Shown in pieces: positions 13,007 to 23,502 of a stretch of 64,000 nucleotides of DNA. The stretch is from Chrysoporthe austroafricana. Lineage: Eukaryota > Ascomycota > Sordariomycetes > Diaporthales > Cryphonectriaceae. Under the pieces are notes generated by a model. It saw nothing but the letters and a program-made list of their open reading frames with translations. It was not told the origin of the DNA and ran no database searches. Numbering within the stretch: position 1 is the first letter of the stretch; every line of letters starts with the position of its first letter. A program made the translations under genes and the position numbers. The stretch spans positions 1,433,583 to 1,497,582 of the forward strand of contig JYIP02000002.1 of assembly GCA_001051155.2 (NCBI GenBank). Direction: 5' to 3'.

Positions 13007-14701
13007 CCTGAACAGATAGATCGCTGCTGGAGAGCGGGGAGGTTTAGTGTCGAGAAGCTAAGAACACAACCACAACGCTGCCTAGGATGGAAAACAGCAA
13101 CATCGTAAGCCTCCCCTATGACACATACTGACAGACTCACTCCTAGCGGCGCAGTACATCATCGGATTAGGCTAATCCATATCATGCATGCGTCCGGCTC
13201 ATGTAAGTCCATCCGAATGTTGAGGCTGGGGAGTCATGATGGAGGACCTCGTTTACTTACGTACTACAGAGTATGTAGGTATGTACCTAGGTAGTCTGGC
13301 CAGCAGTCTAGTGTGGGGTGGCTTTATACTGCAGACAGCGCTGTTCAACAGTCATGGGGAAAGATCGGAAGATGTTCTGGAAGGTCGGCAAGATCCGCAC
13401 CCCGTCTCTGACATGTCCAAGGCATCCTGGGCTTGGCGCCTCCGCCCCATCTGACCCCATCTGAACCCATCTGAACCCGCCAGCGTAGGCGTGTGGCGCC
13501 CTGAGCAAGCTGGTGGGGGAGTCCTCATGTACCGCACTATCCTACAGTGGGTCCCCCATCACTATACCACCGCCCAGGTGCTGTCACGGCGGTACATAGC
13601 AGCGCGCTTGTGGGGGGCGGCAAGACACGCCCAGGCGTGCCAAGGGTCCAGCTCGGGACCGGATCTGGCCCGTGCGGAGTTGTTTTGGACGGGCCTCTCG
13701 CGCCTCTGGGGTCGGTGTCGGTCTAGTTACCGCCTGTTGGACAGCATCTGACGCCGACATAGCCCTTGACACCACCACCACCAACCACCACGGCCTCCTC
13801 TCCCTCCGTGGCCAGCCCGGGCGAGACCCGCCACGACCTCACGACGCGGCCGCCCGTCGCATATCACCAGCAGAAACGCCTCAAAGGTCTTGCGAGCTCA
13901 GGCACCGGTACCTTGAGCCTCGGGACCCCCCTGTCTGTCCGGGTCCAACGCGTCCTCGGGCGGAGAACTACGACGTACGACGTCCAGGCCGACTTGGCCC
14001 CCCCCCCAATCTATCCCTCACATGGTTGCCACGTAGCGACTGAGGGCCCTCGATACTGCATTCTCGACAAGGCACGGCGAGAGTATATAGAGAGAAAGGT
14101 TGGTGTCCGACGAGAAGACCCCAGCCGCTACCTACTCGGCCTGGAAGACCCGCGCCGCACGGCAGACGGCTCCGCAGACGATTTTCCTCGCTCTCCAGAT
14201 CCCCACGTTGCAGGCCGGACTTGCCCCCAGGACTGCCTTGGACCGCCCGTGTTTCCTCGAGGCATGCACATCTTGGCGTCTTGCTGAGGACGTTCCAATC
14301 AGGTTACCCCACTGCCGATCCACGCGACGCTGTAGCGCGACGCGAGGACGACGGCGCTGGTCGATATCGCTCGAACTCGAAAGACGCCATCAGGTCAAAT
14401 GCTTTCCGACTTTACAACATATCTCATCCACATACAGACCCCAGGTTTCCAACTCTTTTGCGCCCCTCCATCCCGCCCAGGGACCTCCCAAAAACACGAA
14501 TGGCCCGCTCGCACACACGCAATATCAACTATTCGAATGATCTGATGGAATTAAGGGCTCAGCTGTGAGCTTCCCTCTCGGCGAAGACTTAGTTCTGGTG
14601 TCGCAGGTCATCGGCCGCTGGGGCCACGCGCCTCGCGTCAAGGCTTGTCTTGGCCGCCCAGAGAACCAGAAAGCGCCTCCGCACCGGGGTCTCTGCCCAA
14701 G
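13007..14701. other. Divergent promoter region of the ABC transporter and sirtuin
   Basis: This is 1.7 kb between two divergently transcribed genes. It is GC-rich in the sirtuin-proximal half, with short random open frames in all phases. I recognise no gene or RNA in it. Confidence 0.55.
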
Positions 14702-17700
14702 ATGCCAACGCTTCACGTTCCAGCCGGGTCGACAGACCAACTCCAGAATATCGCCAACGCGTTATGGAAGGCCAAGAAGGTCGTGGTTATCACGGGAGCT
14801 GGAATCAGTACCAACTCCGGGATTCCTGTCAGTATCTCGTCCTCCCTCTTGTGATGCCGGGGGGTTCTATTTTGCTAACGCTTAAGGTGCAGGACTTTCG
14901 GTCGGAAAACGGGCTGTACTCCATGATCCAGAGTCAATTTGATGCCGCAGCCAGGCTAGGCACGGCCAGGTCGCAACCATGTGGGAGCCACTCTGACGAC
15001 AGCGGGCCGGACGAGCGGCCTCGAAAGCGCAGGAAGATATCACCACCAATACAAGATAGCATCGAGGTAGCCCCTATAATCCCATGCGCAGATGCAGCTT
15101 CCTCGACCGAAGCCAGCAGCACGAAGGGAACAAGCTCTGACGAGGATCAGTCGAGGTCGAACGACAGCGAAGGCGAGGGCCAGACTCGGCCCAGCAGCAC
15201 CGGAGATGCTGCTTCGCCAAAGGATGAGGCAAGACCAGATGTAGACGCGAAGATTCAAGTCGACACTAAAGACGATTGTGACGCACAAGACCCGAGCGAG
15301 GAGGAAGTGGTGCTCTTGAGCGAGCAGTCGATCCTGGCTGGTGATTCTGACCTTCCTGATGGGGATGGGGACGGGGCCAGGGGTGATCATGCTGAGGTGG
15401 AAGCTGCTTCTGATCGCCCAGATGTTCAACAGGAAGACAAGAACCAGAAGGACGAGCCGCATGCTAGCGTACGAGCCACAGTTCAGACCGCATCGTCTCA
15501 GCAGTCGCCCGAGCATAACGCTACATCCGCACAAGCACAGACGCGGGCACAGACAAGAGCGACATCACCCACATTGAAGCCCTCAGATCGGGATGCAGCC
15601 CCTCGTCATCCGAGCAGTATGGAGTCTGCTCAAGCGGATGGAGCGGCTGCATTGTCTTCAGACCCTTCAACTCCGAAACCACCATCATCAAAACCCGCAC
15701 AACAGACGAGTTCCAGTTCTCCTCTGTCCTCGCCTCCATCCCACCTCTCCGACGGGTATGATGAGCAATCTACTGAGCCGCCTCCTTCCAGCAGCAGGCC
15801 CAGTTCGCCAGTGTCTGACGAGGACGAGGACGGCAACGAAGAAGACGAGGACGACGACAGTCAGCAATTCTCGTCGCAAGAACGTTTCAACCGGTCCTCT
15901 ACCTTTAGGCGCTCCCTGTCAACCCTGAAAGGCCGTGAGCTCTTCGATGCCTCCATCTGGTCGGACCCTCTGAAGACCTCCGTCTTCTACACCTTCGCCA
16001 CCAACCTCCGCCAAAAATCTCGAAATGCCTCTCCAACAGGCTGTCATCACTTCATCAGCCACCTCTCGAAAGCCGGAAAGATGGTCCGCTGCTACACGCA
16101 GAACATTGATCTTCTCGAGGACAAGGTCGGTCTCTCGACGCGTCTTCTCCTCGGCCCAGGAAGCCGAGGACGGTTCTCAACACGAGTTTCAAAAGGTCAG
16201 TCTGGATCCGCCACCCCGCGGAATCCCGGCAACAACAACAACAACAACAATCAGCCTGCTCCCGTTTCAGATGTCTCTTGTCCTGTCGCCGCCGGAGATT
16301 CGCCCCAACATACTGCGGATGGACCGGCCTCCCCCCGGGAAAACGTCCTCGCCAACAGTCAAGGAGCGCCGTCGGGCCTCGCGGAGGAAGTCGACATCGA
16401 TCGCCAGCAACCAAGTGGCGGCGACGAAGGAGTGGCCGAAGGCAAGAGTGACCAAAAACAGCAGTGCGGCACGGGGCAGGGTGAAGAGCGTGAGCAGGAC
16501 GGCGCGCCACCGAGCTCGCAGCCAGTCGGTGCGAACTCGACTAAATGCACCACTGACAAACCTCCTGCAAGAGCAGAATCTGGCCCCTCCCCCCCAGAAC
16601 ATAGTAAAGGCGTAGAATGCGTCTTCCTCCACGGCTCGCTCCGCGCCCTGCGCTGCTTCCAGTGTGGATGTGTTGCCGACTGGGACGAGGGAGACCGGGA
16701 ACTGCAGACGATGTCAGGCCAACAACCGCCTTGTCCCCGGTGTGAAGACGCCACCGTTGCAAGACAGGAGCGTGGGAAACGTGCGCTCGGTGTGGGAAAA
16801 CTACGGCCCGATATTGTGCTCTACGGTGAAGAGCACCCCGAGTCCCAACGAATCTCGACTATTATACAACACGATATCTCCCTAGCGCCCGACATGCTCA
16901 TCGTCATGGGAACCAGTTTGAAGGTCCACGGCCTGAAAACTGTCGTCAGAGAATTTGCAAAGACAGTGCATAATAGAAAGGATGGCAAGGTCATCTTCGT
17001 CAATTATACGAAACCAGCCGACAGTGTCTGGGCCGACATCTTCGACTTCTGGATCGAGATGGACTGCGATGCTTGGGTGGAGGACTTGAGAGAGAAGAAG
17101 CCCATCATGTGGCTGCCTCCCGGATCTGTCGAGGAAGAGCCGAAGAGCACGAAGAGACGCCGCCCTGCAAAGGATGAAGCTGAAAAGAAGGACAGCAAGC
17201 GGTCGAAGAAAACCGAGGATGCTGAAAGTACGGAAACGAAGTCATCTGCGATTATAGTGGCGACCCAGCAGGACAAGAAGCTGGACAAGCCTGCGAAGCC
17301 GGAGAAGCTGAAGAAGGAGAAGCCACCTGAAGAGAACAAGCCCGTGCCAAAACGACCAGCAGCATTCCGAGACTGTAAACAAAATGGAGCCTACTGGACA
17401 TCGAGGATCTTGGCGGACCTGGCCAAGATGACTGGACGTGAAGTAAAGCCGCTTGCTCTTCCACCTTCGAAGATCGTGTCAGCTTCCATCACGGCAGCCC
17501 TGCCGGCGGAAAGCGCTCCAGCAAAGCAAGGCTCGGCATCACCGGCTGGGCCTGTCAAGACCAGACGCGGTCCTCGCACTAAAAATACGAAGAGTCGGCT
17601 TACGCTTCTTGGGGCTGCTACCGCGTTGGAATCCACAGCAAAGAAGCCGAAACCTGCCCGCAAGCCTGCCAGAGCCAAGTCCAACGCAAAATTGCAACAG

Positions 17701-18771
17701 TGCCAGCAAGAAGGTTCAGGTTCTACGGACCCTCTCAGAACTGTTGAAGCTCGGTTCAGCCCGCTCGGGGATCACGAGAAACAGGCAGTCCCGTCATTCT
17801 CGGTCAAGCAGGAGGTTGTCAAGGACTCAACCCCACAAGGAACCACAGTACTTGTCGAAGTCCCTGTCCCTAATACCGGCCCCACGACAGTCGGCAAGGG
17901 CAACTCGATCGTCGACGCGGTCAAATCCAATCATAGGATTAGGAAGCCCAAGGCGAAATTCGGGGAGGCCAGGCCTTCCTCGGACCCACCCTCACGATGC
18001 GACACACCCCCTAGCGTTACGAAAGCGAAGAGTAGAGCCGTGATTCAGGCGAGAAAAGCAGACCCCTTTTCTCAATCAGGCCAACCCGCACAGGCGGAGG
18101 ATCTGCATCATGGCCGGAGCCCCGTCGATCTACACATGAACCACAAGCCCATTCTCCCGATACCTCCACCTCGTCCCCAGCCGATTCCTGCGACTGTGGA
18201 CCGCTCACAACCTCAGACACCGCATGAGCCCATCACATTGGCACCCCTGCGAAGGGCTCATTTCGAGCACAGGGAGTCGTTGCTGCACTTGACTCTAGGC
18301 CAAAGTCATTTCCGCAGTCCAAGCACCTTCACCCCTCCCAGTTACCTCGAGCCGAGCGTATCGCCCGGACCACCGCCCGACGTGCCTCCCAGCATGTCGC
18401 CTATCGTTTCCCCGAATCAATGGCGCAGCTGTGCCTTCGGCTACGGAGACCCGGTAGCAAGCCACATGTCACCTCCACGCCGAGGTCTCGATTTCACAGC
18501 ACTACCGCAGAATGGTCCCTTTGGTGTGCCAGCGTCTGACGAGACAACGCGCCCGCCTGCATCAGATCCAGGCCCGCAGCCGCCTCTGGTGGACACTTCT
18601 CCGCCTCAGGTTGGTCGCCCGGCCAGGCTGAGCCTATCGCCGCCGGCGCCAATCGTGCCTGTGCCTGTGCCTGACGACAGTCCCAATCGCCAGCTGCACC
18701 GTGAGAGCGAGGCTGCGGCAACGCTGAGCCAGATGTCTATGTACGACAGCAGACAGTTCGTACGGATCTGA
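14702..18771 (+). CDS. Large sirtuin NAD-dependent deacetylase (Hst3/Hst4-like)
   Basis: Two exons (14702-14827 and 14893-18771) give 1334 residues. Exon 1 carries the start of the Rossmann fold, VVVITGAGISTNSGIP, and exon 2 continues with DFRSENGLYSMIQ, exactly as in sirtuins. Other core marks are CYTQNIDLLEDKVGLS (QNID near 445), the catalytic His in VFLHGSL near 622, a zinc site made of CFQCGC near 629 and CPRC near 656, PDIVLYGEEHP, and MGTSLKVHGL near 715. The QNIDLLE and FLHGSL context fits class I Hst3/Hst4 enzymes, which deacetylate histone H3 Lys56 in the nucleus. Odd features are two long low-complexity inserts inside the catalytic core (about residues 68-378 and 460-615) and a basic/Pro-rich tail of roughly 550 residues. 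The core itself is complete, so activity is likely. Confidence 0.92.
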
Positions 18772-19259
18772 GGCGTATTGACAAGGGCGTGTAGAGGTCA
18801 TGCTGTTCAGTAGTGAGGAGTGAGGTTGGAGGCTACTAAGTGGGGAAGTGCTTGCATGATACATACTCGCGGAGTCTAGCACAACAGAAGGATGTTGGTA
18901 GCTATCGAAGTCATGGGGACTCATTTTAAGCGGGTGGCCTTGTAGCAGTGTAGCTCATAGCACCGTATGACTGCAAACGAAGTACTCAGTATTCAACTAC
19001 ATATGCCCACTGTGGCATGTGTGTGCATTGCCGGTGTGACGCGCTCGATCCAAAGCCCTTTGAAAGTCACCTAGCACGAGCACCACCTCAACACCCACAA
19101 AGAGCTCCACCACCCAACCTTCCTAGTTCGCCTCACTTGCGAAGCCCTGAAAGAAATTGTCCATGTTGAGCGAAGTAAATACGAAATGGCCTTCCTCCCC
19201 CAGGAGTGAGGGCTGCTCCCCGTGCCTCGAAGCCCGCAGCGACGGTGCTTTCTTCACAA
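18772..19259. other. Intergenic region between convergent genes
   Basis: 3' side of the sirtuin (+) and of the coiled-coil gene (-). One short minus-strand frame ends near 19123 with a plausible-looking tail, but it cannot be joined to the coiled-coil gene by a convincing intron. Confidence 0.5.
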
Positions 19260-19736
19260 TCACCACGAGGTCACGGCCGATATCTCCTCTATGAACTGCT
19301 CCATCCTGCCGCGGAGCACCAGCACCTTCTGCAGCGTCTCGCCCGCCTCGCCGCCGCCGGACTGCCGCCACGCGCTCCTCTCCAGCTGCAGCCGCCGGCA
19401 CGCCGCCTCCGCCGCCTCGAGCCGGATCCGGTACGTGTCGCAGTCGACCTCGGCCAGCCTGCGCGCCTCCTCCAGCTCGCGGACGCGCAGCCGCAGCTCC
19501 GTGTTCTTCTGGTAGAGAAAGATGGCGTCTTCTTCGCCCTGCGGTCCCCTTGAGCCCGGCTGCTCGGGAGTCGGGGTTTTTACATTTGGGTTGTCGCCTC
19601 CGCCTGCCTGGCTGTCCGCTGGGGGAACCTGGGCTGTGATGGCTTCGAGTCTCTGCCTGAGCACGGCGATCTGGCCCTCCATGGTGTCGAGGGTCTGCAG
19701 CAGCTGGTCCTCTACATTCATGGTGTCCTGGGTCAT
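19260..19736 (-). CDS. Small coiled-coil protein, function unknown
   Basis: The open frame from the ATG at 19736 gives 158 residues. An N-terminal helix (VEDQLLQTLDTMEGQIAVLR) is followed by a Pro/Gly-rich linker and a long heptad-like helix rich in Leu, Arg and Glu (ELRLRVRELEEARRLAEVDC). I do not recognise the family; short coiled-coil kinetochore, spindle or tethering subunits have this look. The reading frame stays open upstream for about 28 codons of coding-like, helix-compatible sequence (YAFLEQTRTELSSLGNLT) without an ATG, so a 5' exon may be missing and the true protein may be longer. Confidence 0.55.
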   Translation of the reverse strand: MTQDTMNVEDQLLQTLDTMEGQIAVLRQRLEAITAQVPPADSQAGGGDNPNVKTPTPEQPGSRGPQGEEDAIFLYQKNTELRLRVRELEEARRLAEVDCDTYRIRLEAAEAACRRLQLERSAWRQSGGGEAGETLQKVLVLRGRMEQFIEEISAVTSW

Positions 19737-20092
19737 GGTGAGGTTTCCGAGGCTGCTGAGTTCGGTACGGGTCTGCTCCAGAAACGCATAATGCTGTGCT
19801 GGATTCTCATGAGGGCGAAGCAGGATAGAAAGATGTTATAGACAGATCATTATGTCTTTTGGGCCCGGGGGGCGGGCGGCCAGGCGACAAAAGGTCCCGA
19901 TGCCCTCAAGACAAAGAACAAGGAAAGCTGTATATATCTTGCGGGTCAACGGTAAGCCGGAATGTATTTTTGGTAACCCTCTGCTCTTATTGAAAAAGCT
20001 TGATCCCGATATTGACTTCACAGTCTACCCACCCACGAGCTCCTGGTGGCGATACAACAAGGGCGTGGTGTCTCTAGCTATTCAGAGTGCCT
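19737..20092. other. Short intergenic region
   Basis: About 350 nt between two minus-strand genes. It should hold the promoter or 5' exon of the coiled-coil gene and the 3' end of the metallo-hydrolase. No separate gene is seen. Confidence 0.5.
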
Positions 20093-21138
20093 TCACTCGA
20101 AAACCTTGTAGGCTTTGACGTGCTCAAGGTCCGCGACCCTGCTCCTTGTCTCCTTGTGCACCATCTTCGTCGCAGCCCTCGTGTCCATCCTCTTCGGGGT
20201 GACAGGTGCATCGTCGTGCAGACACCAGATGACCTTCTCCGGCTCCCCGAGCCACTGCAGCTGCTTGACAGCGAACTCCGCCGCCGACCCATCGAACGGC
20301 CGCCCGTTCAGGTTCGCCCGGCCGGCGATGGCCAAGATCGCAACGTCCGGCTTCGGCTCGATCGACTGCATGATCCCGTCGTAGAACGAGTACCGGTTCC
20401 TCTCGCGGTCGCCCATGTACGGCAGGAAGGCCCGCATGTCCTCCGGCAGGTGCGGCGGGAGCTCGCCGGGCGGGAGCGTCGTCAGGCGGCCGAAGACGTC
20501 CGTCATGATCCGCGCGATGTCGGTCGTGCACGCGTAGGGGTTGCCCCCGTCGCCGGTGTACACGGCGCCGGTGTCCATGACCTCGGGCAGCGCGGCATGG
20601 TCGCCGGGCGGGAACAGGCAGTGGAGCGCGGGCCAGACGTGGACGTCGACGGCCGCCTCGTCCGGCCGGGCCTTGGTGAAGAGCGGGATGCGCTCGCCGC
20701 CCGCGACGGGCTGCAGCTGCGCCTCGGGCACGCCGGCCGCGCGCATCACGCTGATGGCCTCCCCGTTGGCGACGATGGTCGCACCCGTCTTTCGGGCGAG
20801 GCGGTCGGCGCCGGAAAGATTAGTAACATGGCGGGTTCAGTGAGCCCTTGTGCGCGCGGGAATTAAGGCGGGATGGGCTGGCGAGGCTTACTGGTCAAAG
20901 TGGGCATGGCTGATGAAGATGTAGTCACACTCCTCGACGTCCTCGATCTTGAGGAACGTCGGGATGGACGCAGGCCGCTCCAGCCATGTGTCTAGGAAAA
21001 TGGTGAGGCCTTTCACCTTCAGGCGGAAGGTCGTCGCCCCTTGGGGCTGTCAGCGATGCGTCTCTTCGCGCGGGCGTGTTTCTACATGTATTTACCAGAC
21101 CACTCGATTGTGGCATCTCGTGCCAAGCTGTCGGCCAT
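20093..21138 (-). CDS. Metallo-beta-lactamase-fold hydrolase with a defective-looking splice site
   Basis: Exons 21138-21096, 21039-20892 and 20819-20093 would give 305 residues. The spliced N-terminus reads IEWSGATTFRLKVKGLTIF, then LDTWLERP and the zinc motif ISHAHFDHLSGADRLA (His59, His61, Asp63, His64). This places it in the UlaG-like branch of the metallo-beta-lactamase superfamily; the substrate is unknown. The first intron (21040-21095) is normal. The second starts with a good GTAAGC donor inside the codon for His64, but the exon that must follow (completing HLSGADR) is preceded by TACTAA, not by AG. No other AG nearby keeps the frame. Either a GT-AA intron is used or the gene is inactivated. 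It shares a 315 bp divergent promoter with the DUF3500 gene. Confidence 0.75.
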
Positions 21139-21453
21139 GTCTAGATTCTGTTGTCCCAGCCCGTTGCCTCGATCTGATGTAGAGTCTCAGCATTGTATGC
21201 GCAGGATGACATGCTGATAAGTTCTCGATACCACGGAGAACGGCGACGTCCCAAACCCCGTCATGGTTCGCAGTGGCTTTCCCCGCGTTCTTTCATAGCG
21301 GACCGGCAGTTGTTCTCGGCCTTCAGGGACTCACTGGCGACGACAATTGGATGTCTCGACTAGCCATCTATGACCCGAACATTCCGAAGTCCGGAGCTTA
21401 TATTCGCCGACTTCAGCATCACGGCCTCACGCTCCAGCCCACAGGCCGACGAG
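21139..21453. promoter_or_regulatory. Bidirectional promoter of the hydrolase and DUF3500 genes
   Basis: Only 315 nt separate the two start codons (21138 minus, 21454 plus). Both genes must be driven from this segment, which suggests co-regulation (inference). No specific binding site was identified. Confidence 0.5.
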
Positions 21454-22760
21454 ATGAGTGGTGCGCCGCGGTCCGACTTCCGGCGATGGCTTTCCGCGGA
21501 GGAGCTTGCCGCCAGAGGCATGCGAGAGACGGACACGGCTGTGGCGCATACGGAAAAGGTGCTCAGGGCCAGTCCCTTCTTGGCCGCGAAGCGTGAGCAG
21601 CTCGAGAAGCGGGCCCGGGAGCCGTTTCGGGGGGTGACAAGTGACGGTCCGTTCCTACCCCGTCTCAGGCACGTGTGGACCCTAACAAGGACAACGTCGA
21701 AGGGGAGGTCATTCCGGACCTTTACGGTATAGGGGACGATAGCTTCGACATAGAACGAGCTGTGGCGGCTGGGACCCGCATCCTCCAGCAGTGCAGCGAG
21801 GACGACCGGAGCAAGATCCTGCGGCCGCTGGACTCGCCTGAGAGACGCTCCTGGTTGAACCCAGAACTCTATTTCTTTCGCTATGGCCTCCGGCTCGACG
21901 AGATCCAGGAGCCTCTGCGGGATGCTATACTCGCACTCGTCGAGGCTACTCTATCAGCTGAGGGCTACGACAAGGCCTTGACCGCCATGCGTGTAAACCA
22001 TTTCCTCGGGGAGCTCTGCAATCTACCCCTGGTGCTCAACCAACACTCGTACAACTTTGTCCTGTTCGGAGATCCCTCGGCCCACGATCCCTGGGGCTGG
22101 ATGCTCTCCGGACACCACCTCTGCCTGAGCGCCTTCATGCGCAAGTCGCAGATCATCATCTCGCCGACCTTCACGGGCGCGGAACCAAACATCATCGACG
22201 ACGGCCCCTTTCAAGGCACAACGATAATGACTCCAGAACAGGATCTCGGCTTCGCGTTCATGCGCCGTCTGCCCGCCAGCATGCAAGAGAAGGCCCAGGT
22301 CTTCAAGACAATGGGGCCGCCCGAGGTTCCGGAATCGCGATGGGACCCAGCTGACCAGAGGCACTTGTGCGGGGCCTTCCAGGACAACCGCATCGTCCCG
22401 TACGAGGGCGTATGTCTGGCAGGGCTGTTGGGCGAGGGGGGAGATCCAGCGGCGGTCGACTTATTGATGGAAGTCGTGGGGCAATTCCACTTGTACCTGC
22501 CCGCCACGGCGAGACGGAACCGGCTGGAGCAATCGAGGAGGCATATCAAGGACACGTACTTCTGCTGGATCGGTGGGTTCGAAGAGGGCGATGCGTTCTA
22601 CTACCGCATACAGAGCCCCGTCATCGTGTGCGAGTTTGACCATCACGCCGGGGTCTTCTTGACCAACGAGGAGCCTGCGCGATTCCACATACACACTATC
22701 ACACGCATGCCTAACGGTGGTGACTATGGGTTCGCTATCTTGGATCAGCTTGGAGAATAG
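21454..22760 (+). CDS. DUF3500-family protein
   Basis: Two exons (21454-21633 and 21690-22760) give 416 residues. The 56 nt intron (GTGACA donor, CCCTAACAAG acceptor) joins EPFRG to DNVEGEVIPDLYGIG, matching the PF-x-G-x(4)-G-x-V-x-P-x-LY start of DUF3500 proteins. Later family landmarks are RSWLNPELYFFRYGLRLDE, HSYNFVLFGDPSAHDPWGW, LSGHHLCLS, FTGAEPN, DTYFCWIGG and VIVCEFDHHAGVFL near the C-terminus. DUF3500 proteins occur in bacteria and fungi and have no established reaction; the conserved His-rich segments suggest an enzyme. No signal peptide is visible with this start. An in-frame ATG at 21370 would add 28 residues, but MSGAPRSDFRRWL is the more natural start. Confidence 0.88.
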
Positions 22761-23354
22761 GTGGTCTGTCGGCATCACTCGATGCTGCTGGCAAGGGCTC
22801 TTCGAAAGATATGAGATGGGGTGGGCGCAATGGGTCTGCGATCTCGAGTAATATCGAATCAGACCTCTGACAGCTACAATAGTCACCTCTCAAGACGGTA
22901 TCCCAAGTTTGAACTCTCCAGGTCTTGTTTCGTTGTGAGGCATCGCATATAGTATAACGCATGTAATATATCGTATATCCACACAAAAGCTAAGCTCGAG
23001 CGCCTCGGGCGATGTCGGAGAAGCAGGCCAAGTCATCTCCTCGATCATTCTTGAACGGCGTCCTCGAGAGGCATAGGACATTAGGCCGGCCTTTCTACAT
23101 ATGAATATCATGCATTCAATTTCCGATTATTGGGTTTATAGTAACCTTATGTGCACCAACCCTTAGCAAAGTCTTATCGACCATCCGATTTCTATTTTTC
23201 CTCGCCTAGAAGACGAGCACAAAAAAGCAGACAAGAAAATTGCTACCGCTGGCGACCGCTTGTTTTCCACTCACCGTATATTGACCGACTCGCGATGCCC
23301 CTAGCGGACCCACAACGAACAAAAAGAATGCAATTTTCAACTACATTCGCAGTG
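22761..23354. other. AT-rich intergenic region
   Basis: Downstream of the DUF3500 gene and of the tRNA terminator. No coding sequence is recognisable. This is the start of the gene-poor stretch that runs to about 36.3 kb. Confidence 0.5.
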
Positions 23355-23358
23355 AAAA
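23355..23358 (-). terminator. Pol III terminator of the tRNA-Pro gene
   Basis: A run of four T on the minus strand directly follows the discriminator base. This is the minimal Pol III stop signal. Confidence 0.65.
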
Positions 23359-23502
23359 GGGTCTTGCCGCGGATTGAACGCGGGACCTCTCGCAATGATG
23401 AATAGGGTTGTCCCTAAGCGAGAATCATACCTGGATGTTGTTAGAATTGTTTTACGTTTTCATTGCGAGATGTTCGAGTACCTACCACTAGACCACAAGA
23501 CC
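23359..23502 (-). tRNA. tRNA-Pro(AGG) gene with two interruptions
   Basis: Read on the minus strand, the 5' acceptor strand GGTCTTG (23502-23496) pairs perfectly with CAAGACC (23366-23360), followed by discriminator C at 23359. The T-arm is CCGCG-TTCAATC-CGCGG (B box). The anticodon stem is CTCGC/GCGAG around loop TTAGGGT, anticodon AGG at 23415-23413. A 17 nt intron (23411-23395) sits between positions 37 and 38, and its CCCT can pair with AGGG of the anticodon loop, as in normal fungal pre-tRNAs. The D-arm, however, is split by 55 nt (23485-23431). Without both inserts the sequence is a standard 72 nt tRNA-Pro. Four T residues (23358-23355) follow as a Pol III stop. Whether it is functional depends on how the D-loop insert is handled; a pseudogene is the alternative. 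Confidence 0.85.
23431..23485 (-). other. 55 nt D-loop interruption resembling a spliceosomal intron
   Basis: The element begins GTAGGT and ends CATCCAG, with TTCTAAC placing the branch A about 10 nt from the acceptor. Its size is typical of mRNA introns in this window (53-80 nt). It divides TCTAGTG from GTATGATT; exact joining restores the D-arm of a standard tRNA-Pro. Its ends could be shifted by one G. It also contains an 11 nt stretch (23470-23460) perfectly complementary to the 3' anticodon-stem strand plus the end of the 37/38 intron (23398-23388). Confidence 0.75.

Noticed and set aside
19123..19401. Second exon for the coiled-coil gene ending near 19123
   Set aside because: No intron of acceptable size connects it in frame to the coiled-coil exon.
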